A stretch of 64,000 nt of DNA from the NCBI RefSeq assembly GCF_011742145.1, contig NZ_JAAQQU010000102.1, positions 1 to 64,000 on the forward strand, read 5' to 3'. Positions 6,638 through 17,360 of the stretch are shown here, piece by piece (position 1 is the first letter of the stretch; the number at the start of each line of letters is the position of its first letter). The position numbers and the translations under genes are program-made. The DNA is from Flavobacterium sp. J49. GTDB lineage: Bacteria > Bacteroidota > Bacteroidia > Flavobacteriales > Flavobacteriaceae. The notes beneath the pieces were generated by a model. That model did not search any database and was not told where the DNA came from. It was given only the letters and a program-made list of their open reading frames with translations.

Positions 6638-7603
6638 TTAAAATATTTGCTGTTGTTTTTTGGTCAAAAATGTCCAGGCTACCAATCGGCTAATCTTTTG
6701 GCCTTGTGCCATGTCGATGGTTTTAATATCGGCAGCACCTACTTTTCCTAGCGTTTTGTATATGCTTTTCAGATTGTCTTTTTTGGAGACCAAAGTCGTA
6801 AACCACAAACATTGCAGCGGATATTTGGCACTTTCATAAATCATTTGGGTGATAAAACCGATTTCGCCGCCGCTACACCACAATTCTGCATTTTGGCCGC
6901 CGAAGTTTAAAGTCGCTTTTGAAGTTTTTTCATTACTTAAAGTATTCACTTTTCGCAACGCACTTTTCGCCGCTTCTTCGGCTGAGTTGTGAAACGGCGG
7001 ATTGCAAATGGTGAAGGCAAATTTGTCTTCGGGTAAAATGATATTTTTGAAAATAAATCTCGGCTCCACTTGCAATTGCAGACTGATAACGTCAATCAAT
7101 TTCGGATTATCAGCGATGATTTTCTTGCAGTTTTGAAGTGCTTTTTCATCGATGTCGGTTCCCACAAAACTCCAACCATAAGCACTATTGCCAATGATGG
7201 GATAAATGCAATTGGCACCAATCCCAATATCTAAACCAATCACATTTTCACCTTCGGGAATGACTCCGTTGTTGGTTGTGGCCAATAAATCTGCGATGTA
7301 GTGAATGTAATCCGCTCTTCCGGGAATGGGCGGACAAAGATAGTTCGTCGGAATATCCCAGTTTTGAATGTCGTAGTTTGAAATCAATAAAGCTTTGTTC
7401 AAGGCTTTTACCGCTTCCGGATTACTGAAATCAATGGTTTGCTTCGCCAGTTCGCTTTCGCTCGAGCCAACCCGATGTTCGTTAGTATGAACAAAGTTTT
7501 TTAAATCCGGATTAGCTTTAATCAAGACATCAAAGTCATACCGAAATCGGTGCTGATTTCTGGGATGTAAAGTTGTTTTTTCTGAGCTATTTTGAGTTTT
7601 CAA
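6638..7603 (-). CDS. rlmF: 23S rRNA (adenine-1618-N6)-methyltransferase RlmF
   Basis: A 321-residue SAM-dependent methyltransferase that modifies A1618 of 23S rRNA. Seen: N-terminal LHPRNQHRFRYDF, the LCPPIPGRADYIHYIADL block, the SAM motif GLDIGIGANCIYP and the catalytic ICNPPFHNSAEEA. The family N-terminus begins at LHPRN. The only in-frame start before it is TTG at 7603, so a non-ATG start is likely. Codons near the start fall inside a 183-bp tandem duplication that continues to 7920, so a shortened copy of the 5' end lies just upstream. Confidence 0.93.
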   Translation of the reverse strand: MKTQNSSEKTTLHPRNQHRFRYDFDVLIKANPDLKNFVHTNEHRVGSSESELAKQTIDFSNPEAVKALNKALLISNYDIQNWDIPTNYLCPPIPGRADYIHYIADLLATTNNGVIPEGENVIGLDIGIGANCIYPIIGNSAYGWSFVGTDIDEKALQNCKKIIADNPKLIDVISLQLQVEPRFIFKNIILPEDKFAFTICNPPFHNSAEEAAKSALRKVNTLSNEKTSKATLNFGGQNAELWCSGGEIGFITQMIYESAKYPLQCLWFTTLVSKKDNLKSIYKTLGKVGAADIKTIDMAQGQKISRLVAWTFLTKKQQQIF

Positions 7604-7920
7604 AGGCTGTTTTAATTTAAAATAATTACCGCAAATTCGCGAATTATTAATTAGGTATTATATGTTTTAATCTGCGAATTCGTGGTTTGATTCTTTTAGT
7701 CCCAACAATCCATAAGCAATAAATCGCCCTCGGTGTGGATTTCTGGGATGGAAGTTTATTTTTTCTGAGCTATTTTGAGTTTTCAAAGGCTGTTTTAGTT
7801 TAAAATAATTACCGCAAATTCGCGAATTATTAATTAGGTATTATATGTTTTAATCTGCGAATTCGTGGTTTGATTCTTTTAGTCCCAACATTCCATCAGC
7901 AATAAATCGCCCTCGGTGTG
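7555..7920. repeat. 183-bp tandem duplication across the thiN-rlmF junction
   Basis: Two adjacent copies, 7555-7737 and 7738-7920, differ at only a few bases. Each contains the 5' end of rlmF, the intergenic palindrome and the last codons of thiN. The junction shows CGGTGTG followed by GATTTCTGGG, close to CGGTGCTGATTTCTGGG in rlmF, so microhomology probably seeded it. It creates a 40-codon chimeric ORF (7667-7786, TTG start) joining the RlmF start to the ThiN end out of frame. Within each copy, CCGCAAATTCGCG and CTGCGAATTCGTGG form an inverted repeat that may end thiN transcription. Confidence 0.92.
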
Positions 7921-8541
7921 GGTGATGGTGACGATGCCGTCTGCGGTAACATGATTACTGCTTCCGGTTCGGTAACCGATGGTTAAATCTTCATTGTTTA
8001 AGGAATAAAAAAGATTTTGAGTCGAAATGCCACTCACTTTTCCAATCGGAATCAAAGAAAGAATCGTGTTGGCGGTGTACCATTTTTCAAAAGTATTGGG
8101 CAACAAAAACACTTTCGAATGGTCGTCTAGAATCACGACTTTTAATTTATTTCGGTAAGCAACGATGTTGGTTAAATTGGTAATCGTATGGTCAGCTCGT
8201 CTTCCGGTGGCCCAAATGACATTGGCCGCTTGGTGTCCTTTTTCGATTAAATAATCAAAGGCTTTTTCCAAATCAGTTTTGTCTTGGTTGGGTGCGTAAA
8301 CAATTTCAATCGGGTATTGTTTTTCCTTGTAATATTCCGGATCAAAACCGCGGTCAAAATCGCCTAACAATACATCGACTTTTATCCCCAATTCCAACAC
8401 GCGTTCAATAGCCGAATCTAATACAATCACTAATGGCGACCATTCTAGCAGTTGGCCTAACAATTCTTGACTGCACATTTCGCCATTGGCAATGATTAAA
8501 GCCGGTTCCTGGTCGTCGCGAACGATGTGGTGTGATGACAT
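7879..8541 (-). CDS. thiN: Thiamine pyrophosphokinase
   Basis: A 220-residue enzyme transferring pyrophosphate from ATP to thiamine to give thiamine diphosphate. Seen: an N-terminal domain with DSAIERVLELGIKVDVLLGDFDRG, the PNQDKTDLEKAFDYL motif and ATGRRADHTITNL; a C-terminal all-beta substrate domain follows. The E1 enzyme at 35968 is a thiamine-diphosphate user, though not linked in position. The last codons are duplicated downstream (7683-7720, with MDCWD for MECWD). The ATG at 8541 sits beside an 84-bp heptamer array that fills the gap to the DUF4249 gene. Confidence 0.93.
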   Translation of the reverse strand: MSSHHIVRDDQEPALIIANGEMCSQELLGQLLEWSPLVIVLDSAIERVLELGIKVDVLLGDFDRGFDPEYYKEKQYPIEIVYAPNQDKTDLEKAFDYLIEKGHQAANVIWATGRRADHTITNLTNIVAYRNKLKVVILDDHSKVFLLPNTFEKWYTANTILSLIPIGKVSGISTQNLFYSLNNEDLTIGYRTGSSNHVTADGIVTITHTEGDLLLMECWD

Positions 8542-8544
8542 TTT

Positions 8545-8628
8545 TAAGTTTGAAGTTAAAAGTTGGAAGTACGAAGTGGTAAAAGTAATTAAAACACTTC
8601 TTACTTCGCACTTTGTCCTTCGTACTTT
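8545..8628. repeat. Palindromic heptamer array (12 units)
   Basis: Twelve 7-mers in one phase: the left half is of GAAGTAC type (8545-8586) and the right half of TTACTTC/GTACTTT type (8594-8628), so the block is roughly an inverted repeat around 8587-8593. It fills the whole gap between the DUF4249 stop and the thiN start. It looks like the two arrays around the four-helix-bundle gene, brought together with nothing between. Confidence 0.8.
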
Positions 8629-9446
8629 TATTGAATGATATATTCCGAAACCTCTGTTTTGCTCAGGCGAAAATAGCCTAAAGCGTAATTGTCAAAGTTG
8701 GTTTGATTGATAATATTACCTCTAACGGTTGCTGTTGGGGTTGAAAATGGTCCCATGCTGTTGCTACCGGTTTGTTCCAATAAAATATCCATATAATTGT
8801 AATAGTTTAAAGTAACACCGTTTAAGGTAAATTTCAAAGTATCACCGGGTTTCAAATCTTCGCTGAAGTAAAGCCCGAACATTTCATTGTTTTGAAAAAA
8901 ACGGTCTTCTATGACGCCATATTCCGGTATCACTTTATATGGGTCGTCAATTCTGACCAAATAATGATTGGTTTCATTAACCAAGTCGTTAAAAAAGAAT
9001 TTCACTTCAATTTCGTTGCCCAAAATACCACCTTCATCGTCTTGTTCTACATGGGTTACGGTTGGCGTATTTAATAATTTTTCGGTTGACGTATAGGTTT
9101 CGCCTTCATAGATAACGGTTAAGGTGTAAGTTTCATCAACTACAGGATTAAAGTTGAGACATTTATAAATGCCCGGTTCGGTGTCTTGGGTAAAATTAAA
9201 TACTTCATTGGCACTGTTGGTAATATACACTACAGCATCCGTCACGGGCGGAATTTCGTTATTGAAATAATCGGTCGTGGTCGAAAGTTTTACGATTTGT
9301 TCATTGCCCGAAGTTCCGTTTAACCATTGAATCGAGGCTTCAATGACCAATCTTGGTTCGGAAGTCGACAAGTCAACATCAATCACTTTTTCGCATGATG
9401 TGAAAGCAAAAAGAACTAAGGATAAACTGAATAATATCTTTTTCAT
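8628..9446 (-). CDS. DUF4249 lipoprotein, TonB-receptor partner
   Basis: A 272-residue surface or periplasmic lipoprotein: MKKILFSLSLVLFAFTSC with the lipobox cysteine near residue 18, followed by EKVIDVDL, the usual DUF4249 opening (the CEK-VIDVDL pattern). The body is beta-rich. An in-frame upstream extension to 9590 overlaps the receptor gene and lacks a signal at its start, so the ATG at 9446 is chosen. It begins 4 bases after the TonB-dependent receptor stop, and DUF4249 genes usually sit next to such receptors in Bacteroidota. It may help ligand capture; the ligand is unknown. Confidence 0.88.
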   Translation of the reverse strand: MKKILFSLSLVLFAFTSCEKVIDVDLSTSEPRLVIEASIQWLNGTSGNEQIVKLSTTTDYFNNEIPPVTDAVVYITNSANEVFNFTQDTEPGIYKCLNFNPVVDETYTLTVIYEGETYTSTEKLLNTPTVTHVEQDDEGGILGNEIEVKFFFNDLVNETNHYLVRIDDPYKVIPEYGVIEDRFFQNNEMFGLYFSEDLKPGDTLKFTLNGVTLNYYNYMDILLEQTGSNSMGPFSTPTATVRGNIINQTNFDNYALGYFRLSKTEVSEYIIQ

Positions 9447-9450
9447 AAAT

Positions 9451-11823
9451 TTAGAATTTAATGTTATAAGTAGCACTTGGCACAATCCCGAAAATAGACA
9501 AACGAAGCGCTTCATTAGAACCCGTTTCTTGGTTTTGTCTGAATGTAATTGAAGCGGCATTTTGTCGGTTGTAAATGTTGTAAATACCAAAAACCCATTC
9601 GGCTTGCCATTTTCTGCCTTTGTTTTTTCGCGGAGTCAAAGTCGCCGAAACATCTAAGCGATGGTACATCGGTAAATTGTTTTCGTTTCTGGCACTGAAA
9701 ATCGGTACCGTGATGCCTTGGTATTCATATTGTCCTGTTGGGAAAGTTACGGGTTGTCCGGTTTGCAGAATAAAATTGGAACTAAAGCGCCATTTTTCAT
9801 TCAGTTTATAATTGCCCACGATGGCTAAATTGTGTGTTTTGTCAAAACCGGTTTTGTACCAATCTCCGTTGTTGATACCGGTTTCTTCAGGTGTTCTGCC
9901 AACTACTTGTTGTTCTGTTCTGGATAAAGTATAAGAAACCCAACCCTTGAATTGCCCCGAGTTTTTTCGGAACAAAACTTCCATACCATAAGCTCTGGCT
10001 CTGCCGTTTAAAACGACTCTTTCAATGGCTTCGTTGGCAATCAGATTAGCGCCGTCGATATAATCTACACGGTTTTTAATTTTCTTGAAGAAAGTTTCGA
10101 CCTCAAGCGAATACAAATCATCCTTTAAATTTTGAAAGTATCCCAAAGCGTATTGATCCAAATTTTGCGGTTTCAGGTATTGGTCGCTTGGTGCCCAAAC
10201 ATCTAAAGGTGTTGGCGATTGTGTATTCGAAATCAAATGCAAATATTGGGTCATTCGGTTGTAGCTCGCTTTAATTGATTGGTCATCATTCAGCGTATAA
10301 GCCACAGAAAAACGAGGTTCAAGATTATTGAACTGCGCTATCGTCTCATTTTTGCCGTAACTCACCGTTCCGATAGGTTCAGCGCTTTCATAAATTTGAA
10401 ATTCGCTATTAAAAATCACCGGTTGGTTATTGGCATAAGTATTCAAGGTCTGTTGTCCTAATCGCAGAAAATTACTAAATCTAAGTCCGTAAGAAAGCGC
10501 GAGATTCTTAGTGATTTGGTGTTCGGCGTCTAAATAAACGGCATTCTCTAAGGCATATTTTTTGTCCAATTGGTCGGGATTAATTCCTGATTCTTCACCA
10601 GTAGGTTCAATTTTACCCGGATTAAAGTCATAATAATTGGATTGTAAACCGTAAGTCAGTTTGAACTTATCGGTTAAATAGTGTTTGAAATCGTATTTGA
10701 AATTGTAGTTTTTGATGCCGCTATCCCAATTAAAGCCGATGAAATCCAATCGAAGACCATAGTAATAATCAGAATAAATCAGTGACATGTTGGAAAATAA
10801 TTTATCCGAAAACAGATGATTCCAACGGAAATTAATTACCGCATTGCCATACGTATTGACAAAACTATTGTTCAATTGAAACACATCTCTGCCAAAATAA
10901 CCCGAAAGATATACGTTGTTTTTTTCGTTGATGGAATAACTTAGTTTGGTATTCAAATCATAGAAGTAAGCCAAATTCGGATTGTCGAACAATTTCAAAA
11001 AGAGGTGCGCATAAGAAGCTCTTCCGGCAACAACAAACGAGCCTTTATCTTTTACAATTGGTCCTTCGGCCAAAATACGACTCGAAATTAAACCGATGCC
11101 ACCGTTCATGTGAAAGTCATTTTTGTTGCCTTCTTTTTGGTAAATATCTAGGATAGAGGACAATCTGCCACCATATCTTGCGGGTATTCCGCCTTTATAA
11201 AGTTTCAAATCTTTAATCGCATCCGGATTGAAAACCGAGAACAAACCAAAGAGGTGAGAAGAGTTGTAGATAGTGGCTTCATCCAATAATACTAAATTTT
11301 GATCTGCGCCGCCGCCACGAACATTAAAGCCCGATTGTCCTTCACCGGCATTGGTCACACCGGGAAGCGTGAGGATAGATTTAATCACATCGACTTCTCC
11401 AAAAATCACCGGCATTTCTTTGATTTCCTGAATGGTGAGTTTGTTGACGCTCATTTCAGGTTTCCTAATGTCAATACGTTTGTTGTTTTGAACAATTACC
11501 ACTTCGTCAAGCTGTTGACTGGTTTCTGTAATTAAAAAGTTCCTTTTGGTGTCTTTGGCAAGTTCAATCTTTTCTTGAAGAGTTTGGTAACCAACATAAC
11601 TAATCGATAAAGTATAGTTTCCTTTGGGAAGCGTGATGGAATAAAAACCATATTCGTTTGTAGTCAGGCTGGTTTTTGTTTCGGTAATGTAGAGCGAAAC
11701 CCCTATAAGCGTTTCCTTATTTTTTCCGTCGGAAACTAGGCCGCTAAGCGTGAATTTCTCTTGTGAGTAAAGCGAAAACGTTAATAATATTAAAAATATA
11801 GAAGTTAAAATATTTTTTGGCAT
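9451..11823 (-). CDS. TonB-dependent receptor with carboxypeptidase-like N-domain
   Basis: A 790-residue outer-membrane receptor. After the signal peptide (cleavage near YSQ-EKF) come a carboxypeptidase-D-like beta-sandwich (about 24-105; SGLVSDGKNKETLIGVSLYI), a plug (about 125-230; LPGVTNAGEGQSGFNVRGGGADQ split by its glycine run) and a long beta-barrel ending ATYNIKF with a C-terminal Phe. It is shorter than typical SusC proteins, lacks a SusD partner and is paired instead with the DUF4249 lipoprotein, so a small non-glycan ligand is more likely than a polysaccharide. The substrate cannot be read from the sequence. Confidence 0.93.
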   Translation of the reverse strand: MPKNILTSIFLILLTFSLYSQEKFTLSGLVSDGKNKETLIGVSLYITETKTSLTTNEYGFYSITLPKGNYTLSISYVGYQTLQEKIELAKDTKRNFLITETSQQLDEVVIVQNNKRIDIRKPEMSVNKLTIQEIKEMPVIFGEVDVIKSILTLPGVTNAGEGQSGFNVRGGGADQNLVLLDEATIYNSSHLFGLFSVFNPDAIKDLKLYKGGIPARYGGRLSSILDIYQKEGNKNDFHMNGGIGLISSRILAEGPIVKDKGSFVVAGRASYAHLFLKLFDNPNLAYFYDLNTKLSYSINEKNNVYLSGYFGRDVFQLNNSFVNTYGNAVINFRWNHLFSDKLFSNMSLIYSDYYYGLRLDFIGFNWDSGIKNYNFKYDFKHYLTDKFKLTYGLQSNYYDFNPGKIEPTGEESGINPDQLDKKYALENAVYLDAEHQITKNLALSYGLRFSNFLRLGQQTLNTYANNQPVIFNSEFQIYESAEPIGTVSYGKNETIAQFNNLEPRFSVAYTLNDDQSIKASYNRMTQYLHLISNTQSPTPLDVWAPSDQYLKPQNLDQYALGYFQNLKDDLYSLEVETFFKKIKNRVDYIDGANLIANEAIERVVLNGRARAYGMEVLFRKNSGQFKGWVSYTLSRTEQQVVGRTPEETGINNGDWYKTGFDKTHNLAIVGNYKLNEKWRFSSNFILQTGQPVTFPTGQYEYQGITVPIFSARNENNLPMYHRLDVSATLTPRKNKGRKWQAEWVFGIYNIYNRQNAASITFRQNQETGSNEALRLSIFGIVPSATYNIKF

Positions 11824-11934
11824 AAATTTGGCTTTTGTAATTACAAAATTCTTAATAAAATTGGGTTTTTATTCCTAATCATTTGTTAAGGTTTGGTTAA
11901 TTTGGGATCAAAAATCCGTTAGTTGTTATTTTCA

Positions 11935-12636
11935 ATGCAAAAAAAATCAGTTGTAATGAAGTCAGTTTTTGCTTTATTGTTTTTACTCGTTTTTAGTTTT
12001 AAAGGTTTTTCACAATTTGAAACACCAAAAAAGACTTTGAAAATAGCGCCGGTTACCAATTCTTCAGGTCAGGTGGCGCCAACTTCTTCCAAATCATTTA
12101 CCTATCCCAGCATTTTTGATAAAAAGGACAAACTGTTGGAAAGTGTTTCCTTGCTCAAGAAGAAGCCGGAAGAAGAAAAGAGTATCATGGAGAAGGAAAA
12201 ATTTGCAGATGCCTCAAAGCAGTACACCGATAAAATGAATAAGAAAAGTAGCGATGGCGAAATTCTGGAAAAATTCAAAAGCGATAGTTTTTTGGGTCAA
12301 TTCAAAACCGGAACCAAGATCATAAGCATTGCTTGTAGAGACCACGAAGCACCCGATGGAGATTTGGTTAGGATTTGGCTCAATGATAGAATTGCAGTCG
12401 ATGCGATATTGTTGGAAGTTAGCTTTAAAGAAGTTTATTTAGACCTAAACGAAGGCATCAACAAAATAGAAATAGAAGCTTTAAACCAAGGAGAATCCGG
12501 ACCCAATACCGCGCAGTTTGTAATTTACGACCAAAAGAAAGGGATGATTACTACCAATAAATGGAACCTGACCACCGGTGTCAAAGCCAAGTTGGTTATC
12601 CTAAAAGATGACGGAACATTAGAAGAACAGAAATAA
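11935..12636 (+). CDS. Secreted hypothetical protein
   Basis: About 233 residues with a signal peptide (KSVFALLFLLVFSFKGFSQ), then a lysine/serine-rich, probably disordered stretch (to about residue 110) and a C-terminal beta-rich domain containing SIACRDHEAPDGDLVRIWLN and LNEGINKIEIEALNQGESG. The latter looks like a carbohydrate-binding-module or PA14-like beta-sandwich found in secreted Bacteroidota proteins, but I cannot name the family. The earlier in-frame start at 11923 is TTG, so the ATG at 11935 (or 11956) is preferred. It is divergent from the TonB receptor gene and ends in a strong terminator. Confidence 0.75.
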   Translation: MQKKSVVMKSVFALLFLLVFSFKGFSQFETPKKTLKIAPVTNSSGQVAPTSSKSFTYPSIFDKKDKLLESVSLLKKKPEEEKSIMEKEKFADASKQYTDKMNKKSSDGEILEKFKSDSFLGQFKTGTKIISIACRDHEAPDGDLVRIWLNDRIAVDAILLEVSFKEVYLDLNEGINKIEIEALNQGESGPNTAQFVIYDQKKGMITTNKWNLTTGVKAKLVILKDDGTLEEQK

Positions 12637-12640
12637 AAAA

Positions 12641-12666
12641 AGCGACCCATTCAGGTCGCTTTTTTT
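12641..12666. terminator. Bidirectional intrinsic terminator
   Basis: A perfect 7-bp stem AGCGACC/GGTCGCT with a loop of six, flanked by A-run and T-run. It lies between the convergent secreted-protein gene and isocitrate dehydrogenase gene and can serve both. Confidence 0.92.
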
Positions 12667-12683
12667 ATGGGTATAACGCAGTA

Positions 12684-15029
<2,346 letters not shown>

Positions 15030-15130
15030 TTATCAAATTGACAATTTGAAAGGTTTAAATTAGTAAAATGATAATCTGACGAACTTTTTTTGGCAAAATG
15101 ATAAATTTTCAGGTTAAATTTTAAACATAA

Positions 15131-15160
15131 AAAAGCCCCGATACAATCGAGGCGTTTTTA
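15131..15160 (-). terminator. Intrinsic terminator of rplS
   Basis: An 8-bp stem with a 3-base loop, GCCTCGAT/ATCGGGGC on the minus strand, followed by a U-run. The fourth pair is G-U on the minus strand but C-A on the plus strand, so the hairpin favours the leftward rplS transcript. Confidence 0.85.
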
Positions 15161-15178
15161 TAAGTACAAAGTTTAGAA

Positions 15179-15529
15179 TTATCTTCTTCTTTCTTTGATT
15201 TTTGCTTTTTTACCAGTAAGTTCTCTAAAGTAGTAGATACGAGCTCTTCTAACTTTACCTCTTTGGTTTACTTCAACTTTTTGCAAAGCCGGCATGTTTA
15301 CTGGGAAGATACGCTCTACACCAACTGCACCAGACATTTTACGGATTGTAAAAGTTTCAGTCAATCCTGCTCCTTTTCTTTGGATTACAACTCCTTTGAA
15401 AAACTGAGTTCTTGTTTTTTCACCCTCTTTAATTTCGTAGTAAACAGTGATGGTATCACCGGCTCCGAATGCAGGGAAATCTTTTTTTGTTGATAATTCG
15501 TTGTTAACGAAATCTACTAAATTTGCCAT
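15179..15529 (-). CDS. rplS: 50S ribosomal protein L19
   Basis: A 116-residue ribosomal protein at the 30S-50S interface. Seen: FGAGDTITVYYEIKEGEKTR, the FKGVVIQRKGAG block, FTIRKMSGAVGVERIFPV and GKVRRARIYYFRELTGKKAKIKE. It has its own leader of about 125 bp with a TATATTTG box and a terminator behind it. In many bacteria it follows trmD directly; here an oxidoreductase gene and a heptamer array intervene. Confidence 0.98.
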   Translation of the reverse strand: MANLVDFVNNELSTKKDFPAFGAGDTITVYYEIKEGEKTRTQFFKGVVIQRKGAGLTETFTIRKMSGAVGVERIFPVNMPALQKVEVNQRGKVRRARIYYFRELTGKKAKIKERRR

Positions 15530-15602
15530 TTTTAAAAACTATTATGGTTTGAAATCTGAGCAACATTCACGGTTTTCGCCAGAGGTTAGTCAAATGTGGG
15601 TG

Positions 15603-15610
15603 CAAATATA
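15603..15610 (-). promoter_or_regulatory. -7 promoter box for rplS
   Basis: TATATTTG on the minus strand (consensus TAnnTTTG), about 75 bp upstream of the rplS ATG. The heptamer array at 15616-15650 occupies the spacer and -33 region. Confidence 0.55.
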
Positions 15611-15615
15611 TAAAA

Positions 15616-15650
15616 GAATTACGAATTACAAATTACGAATTACGAATTAT
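15616..15650. repeat. Heptamer array (5 units, GAATTAC type)
   Basis: GAATTAC, GAATTAC, AAATTAC, GAATTAC and GAATTAT in strict 7-bp phase, starting 7 bp past the stop of the oxidoreductase gene and overlapping the likely rplS promoter. Confidence 0.88.
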
Positions 15651-15656
15651 TTTCAA

Positions 15657-16664
15657 TCAAACAAGTAATTTTAATTGCGATATAATCTGCTCATTGTCAA
15701 CAGGAAAGGGTTTTTTGTTTCGAATACTTTCGTATAAAGCGTCAAACAATCCGTTGAAATTGCCTTTGAGCGAAGGAATGATTTCGGTTATTTTTTCCTG
15801 ATTGCTGTAGTAAGTCAGCTTGCCTTCGCGGTTGGGTTTCTCGATTCCAAATTCAGCATCCGTTGGTAACATGCCCTGAATCAGTTGGTCTTCTTGCTCG
15901 TCACAGAATTCTTTGATGTAACTGCCTTTAGTTCCATGAATGATAATGCCGGCTTGGGCATCGGTAACCAACATATTAGTGGTAATAAAAACATTGACTT
16001 TATTTGGGAAAACAATATGCATAAACGCAAAATCATCGACCAAAGAGTTTTCGCGATAGCTATTTTTATAACGGTAATGGCTGACCGGTTTCCCAAAAAT
16101 AGCAATGGCTTGGTCAATCAGGTGCGAACCCAAATCATACCAAATGCCGCTACTCGGAATTGGAGTTTCTTTAAAAGTTTTGGCACCAATGTTTGGACGG
16201 TAACGGTCGAATCTCAAATGCATTTCAACAATATCACCCAGTTTTCCGGAATTAATAATGTTTTTGGCTGAAGTAATATCGCTGCTCCAACGTCGGTTTT
16301 GATATACAAATACTTGTCGGTTTACTTTTTCGGCTAAAGCCAAAAGAATTTCAAATTCTTCCGGAGTTGATGTGGCAGGCTTTTCGAGTAAGATGTGTTT
16401 GCCGGTTTCTAAAACTAGTTTGGCATAATCGAAATGAGTATTATTCGGCGTATTGATTACTACCAATTCAATTTTTTCATCTGAAAGTAGTTCGTTAATA
16501 GTTGAATAACTGATAATTTCGGGATAATCGATTGCGGCTTTTTTTATATTTCGTTCCAAAACGGCATACAATTCGAAACCTTTATGGGTTGCCAAAAATG
16601 GTGCGTGAAAAACTTTCCCCGACATCCCATAAGCCAACAAAGCAGTAACAATTGGTTTTTCCAT
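15657..16664 (-). CDS. Gfo/Idh/MocA-family oxidoreductase
   Basis: A 335-residue NAD(P)-dependent oxidoreductase. The N-terminal Rossmann fold has the loop LAYGMSGKVFHAPF in place of a plain GxGxxG, as in the YvaA/IolW-like group; LLEKPAT (about 93-99) carries the EKP lysine, and the C-terminal domain has SGIWYDLGSHLIDQA with the catalytic histidine. The substrate is probably a sugar or inositol derivative and cannot be read from sequence. It begins 2 bases after the trmD stop, so it is in an operon with trmD. Its position between trmD and rplS is unusual. Confidence 0.92.
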   Translation of the reverse strand: MEKPIVTALLAYGMSGKVFHAPFLATHKGFELYAVLERNIKKAAIDYPEIISYSTINELLSDEKIELVVINTPNNTHFDYAKLVLETGKHILLEKPATSTPEEFEILLALAEKVNRQVFVYQNRRWSSDITSAKNIINSGKLGDIVEMHLRFDRYRPNIGAKTFKETPIPSSGIWYDLGSHLIDQAIAIFGKPVSHYRYKNSYRENSLVDDFAFMHIVFPNKVNVFITTNMLVTDAQAGIIIHGTKGSYIKEFCDEQEDQLIQGMLPTDAEFGIEKPNREGKLTYYSNQEKITEIIPSLKGNFNGLFDALYESIRNKKPFPVDNEQIISQLKLLV

Positions 16665-16666
16665 GA

Positions 16667-17344
16667 TTAGTCATCGAGTAAATCAGGTCTCCTATTTTTG
16701 GTGTGCTCATATGCCATATCTTCCCGCCATTTGTCAATTTTGGCAAAATGCCCGCTGGTCAACACTTCCGGAACTTTCCAGCCTTTGTAATCGGCCGGTC
16801 GGGTATATATTGGTCCCGATAATAAATTGTCCTGAAAACTATCTGTCAAAGCCGAAGTTTCATCACTTAAAACACCCGGAATCAAACGAATTATCGCATC
16901 ACAAAAAACAATCGCGCCAATTTCGCCACCTGAAAGCACATAATCGCCTATCGAAATTTCTTTGGTAATAAAATGATCGCGAACGCGTTGGTCCACGCCT
17001 TTATAATGCCCGCAAAGAATAATAATATTCTCGTACATCGACATGGTATTGGCCATTTTTTGGTTCAAAGTTTCTCCGTCGGGCGACATGTAGATAATTT
17101 CGTCGTAATTGCGCTGGCTTTTCAAATGCGTGATGCAATCGTCAATAGGCTGTATCATCATAACCATACCGGCGCCACCACCAAATTGATAATCGTCTAC
17201 GCTTTTTTGCTTGTTGGTGGTATAATCTCTCAGGTTGTGAAAATGAACTTCCACCAATCCTTTATCGATGGCGCGTTTCATAATCGAACCTTCAAATGGA
17301 CTTCGCAATAAATCGGGTAATATGGTAATGATGTCTATTCGCAT
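16667..17344 (-). CDS. trmD: tRNA (guanine-37-N1)-methyltransferase
   Basis: A 225-residue SPOUT-class enzyme forming m1G37, which prevents frameshifting. Seen: [13 protein letters not shown], the [14 protein letters not shown] block, the knot residues [14 protein letters not shown] and [12 protein letters not shown], and a short C-terminal helical domain ([21 protein letters not shown]). Length is normal. It leads an operon with the oxidoreductase gene 2 bases downstream. Confidence 0.98.
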   Translation of the reverse strand: MRIDIITILPDLLRSPFEGSIMKRAIDKGLVEVHFHNLRDYTTNKQKSVDDYQFGGGAGMVMMIQPIDDCITHLKSQRNYDEIIYMSPDGETLNQKMANTMSMYENIIILCGHYKGVDQRVRDHFITKEISIGDYVLSGGEIGAIVFCDAIIRLIPGVLSDETSALTDSFQDNLLSGPIYTRPADYKGWKVPEVLTSGHFAKIDKWREDMAYEHTKNRRPDLLDD

Positions 17345-17360
17345 GGGGCAAAGATAAGTT

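Noticed and set aside
7667-7786. The 40-codon chimeric ORF as a gene
   Set aside because: It is a by-product of the tandem duplication, with a TTG start and no independent support.
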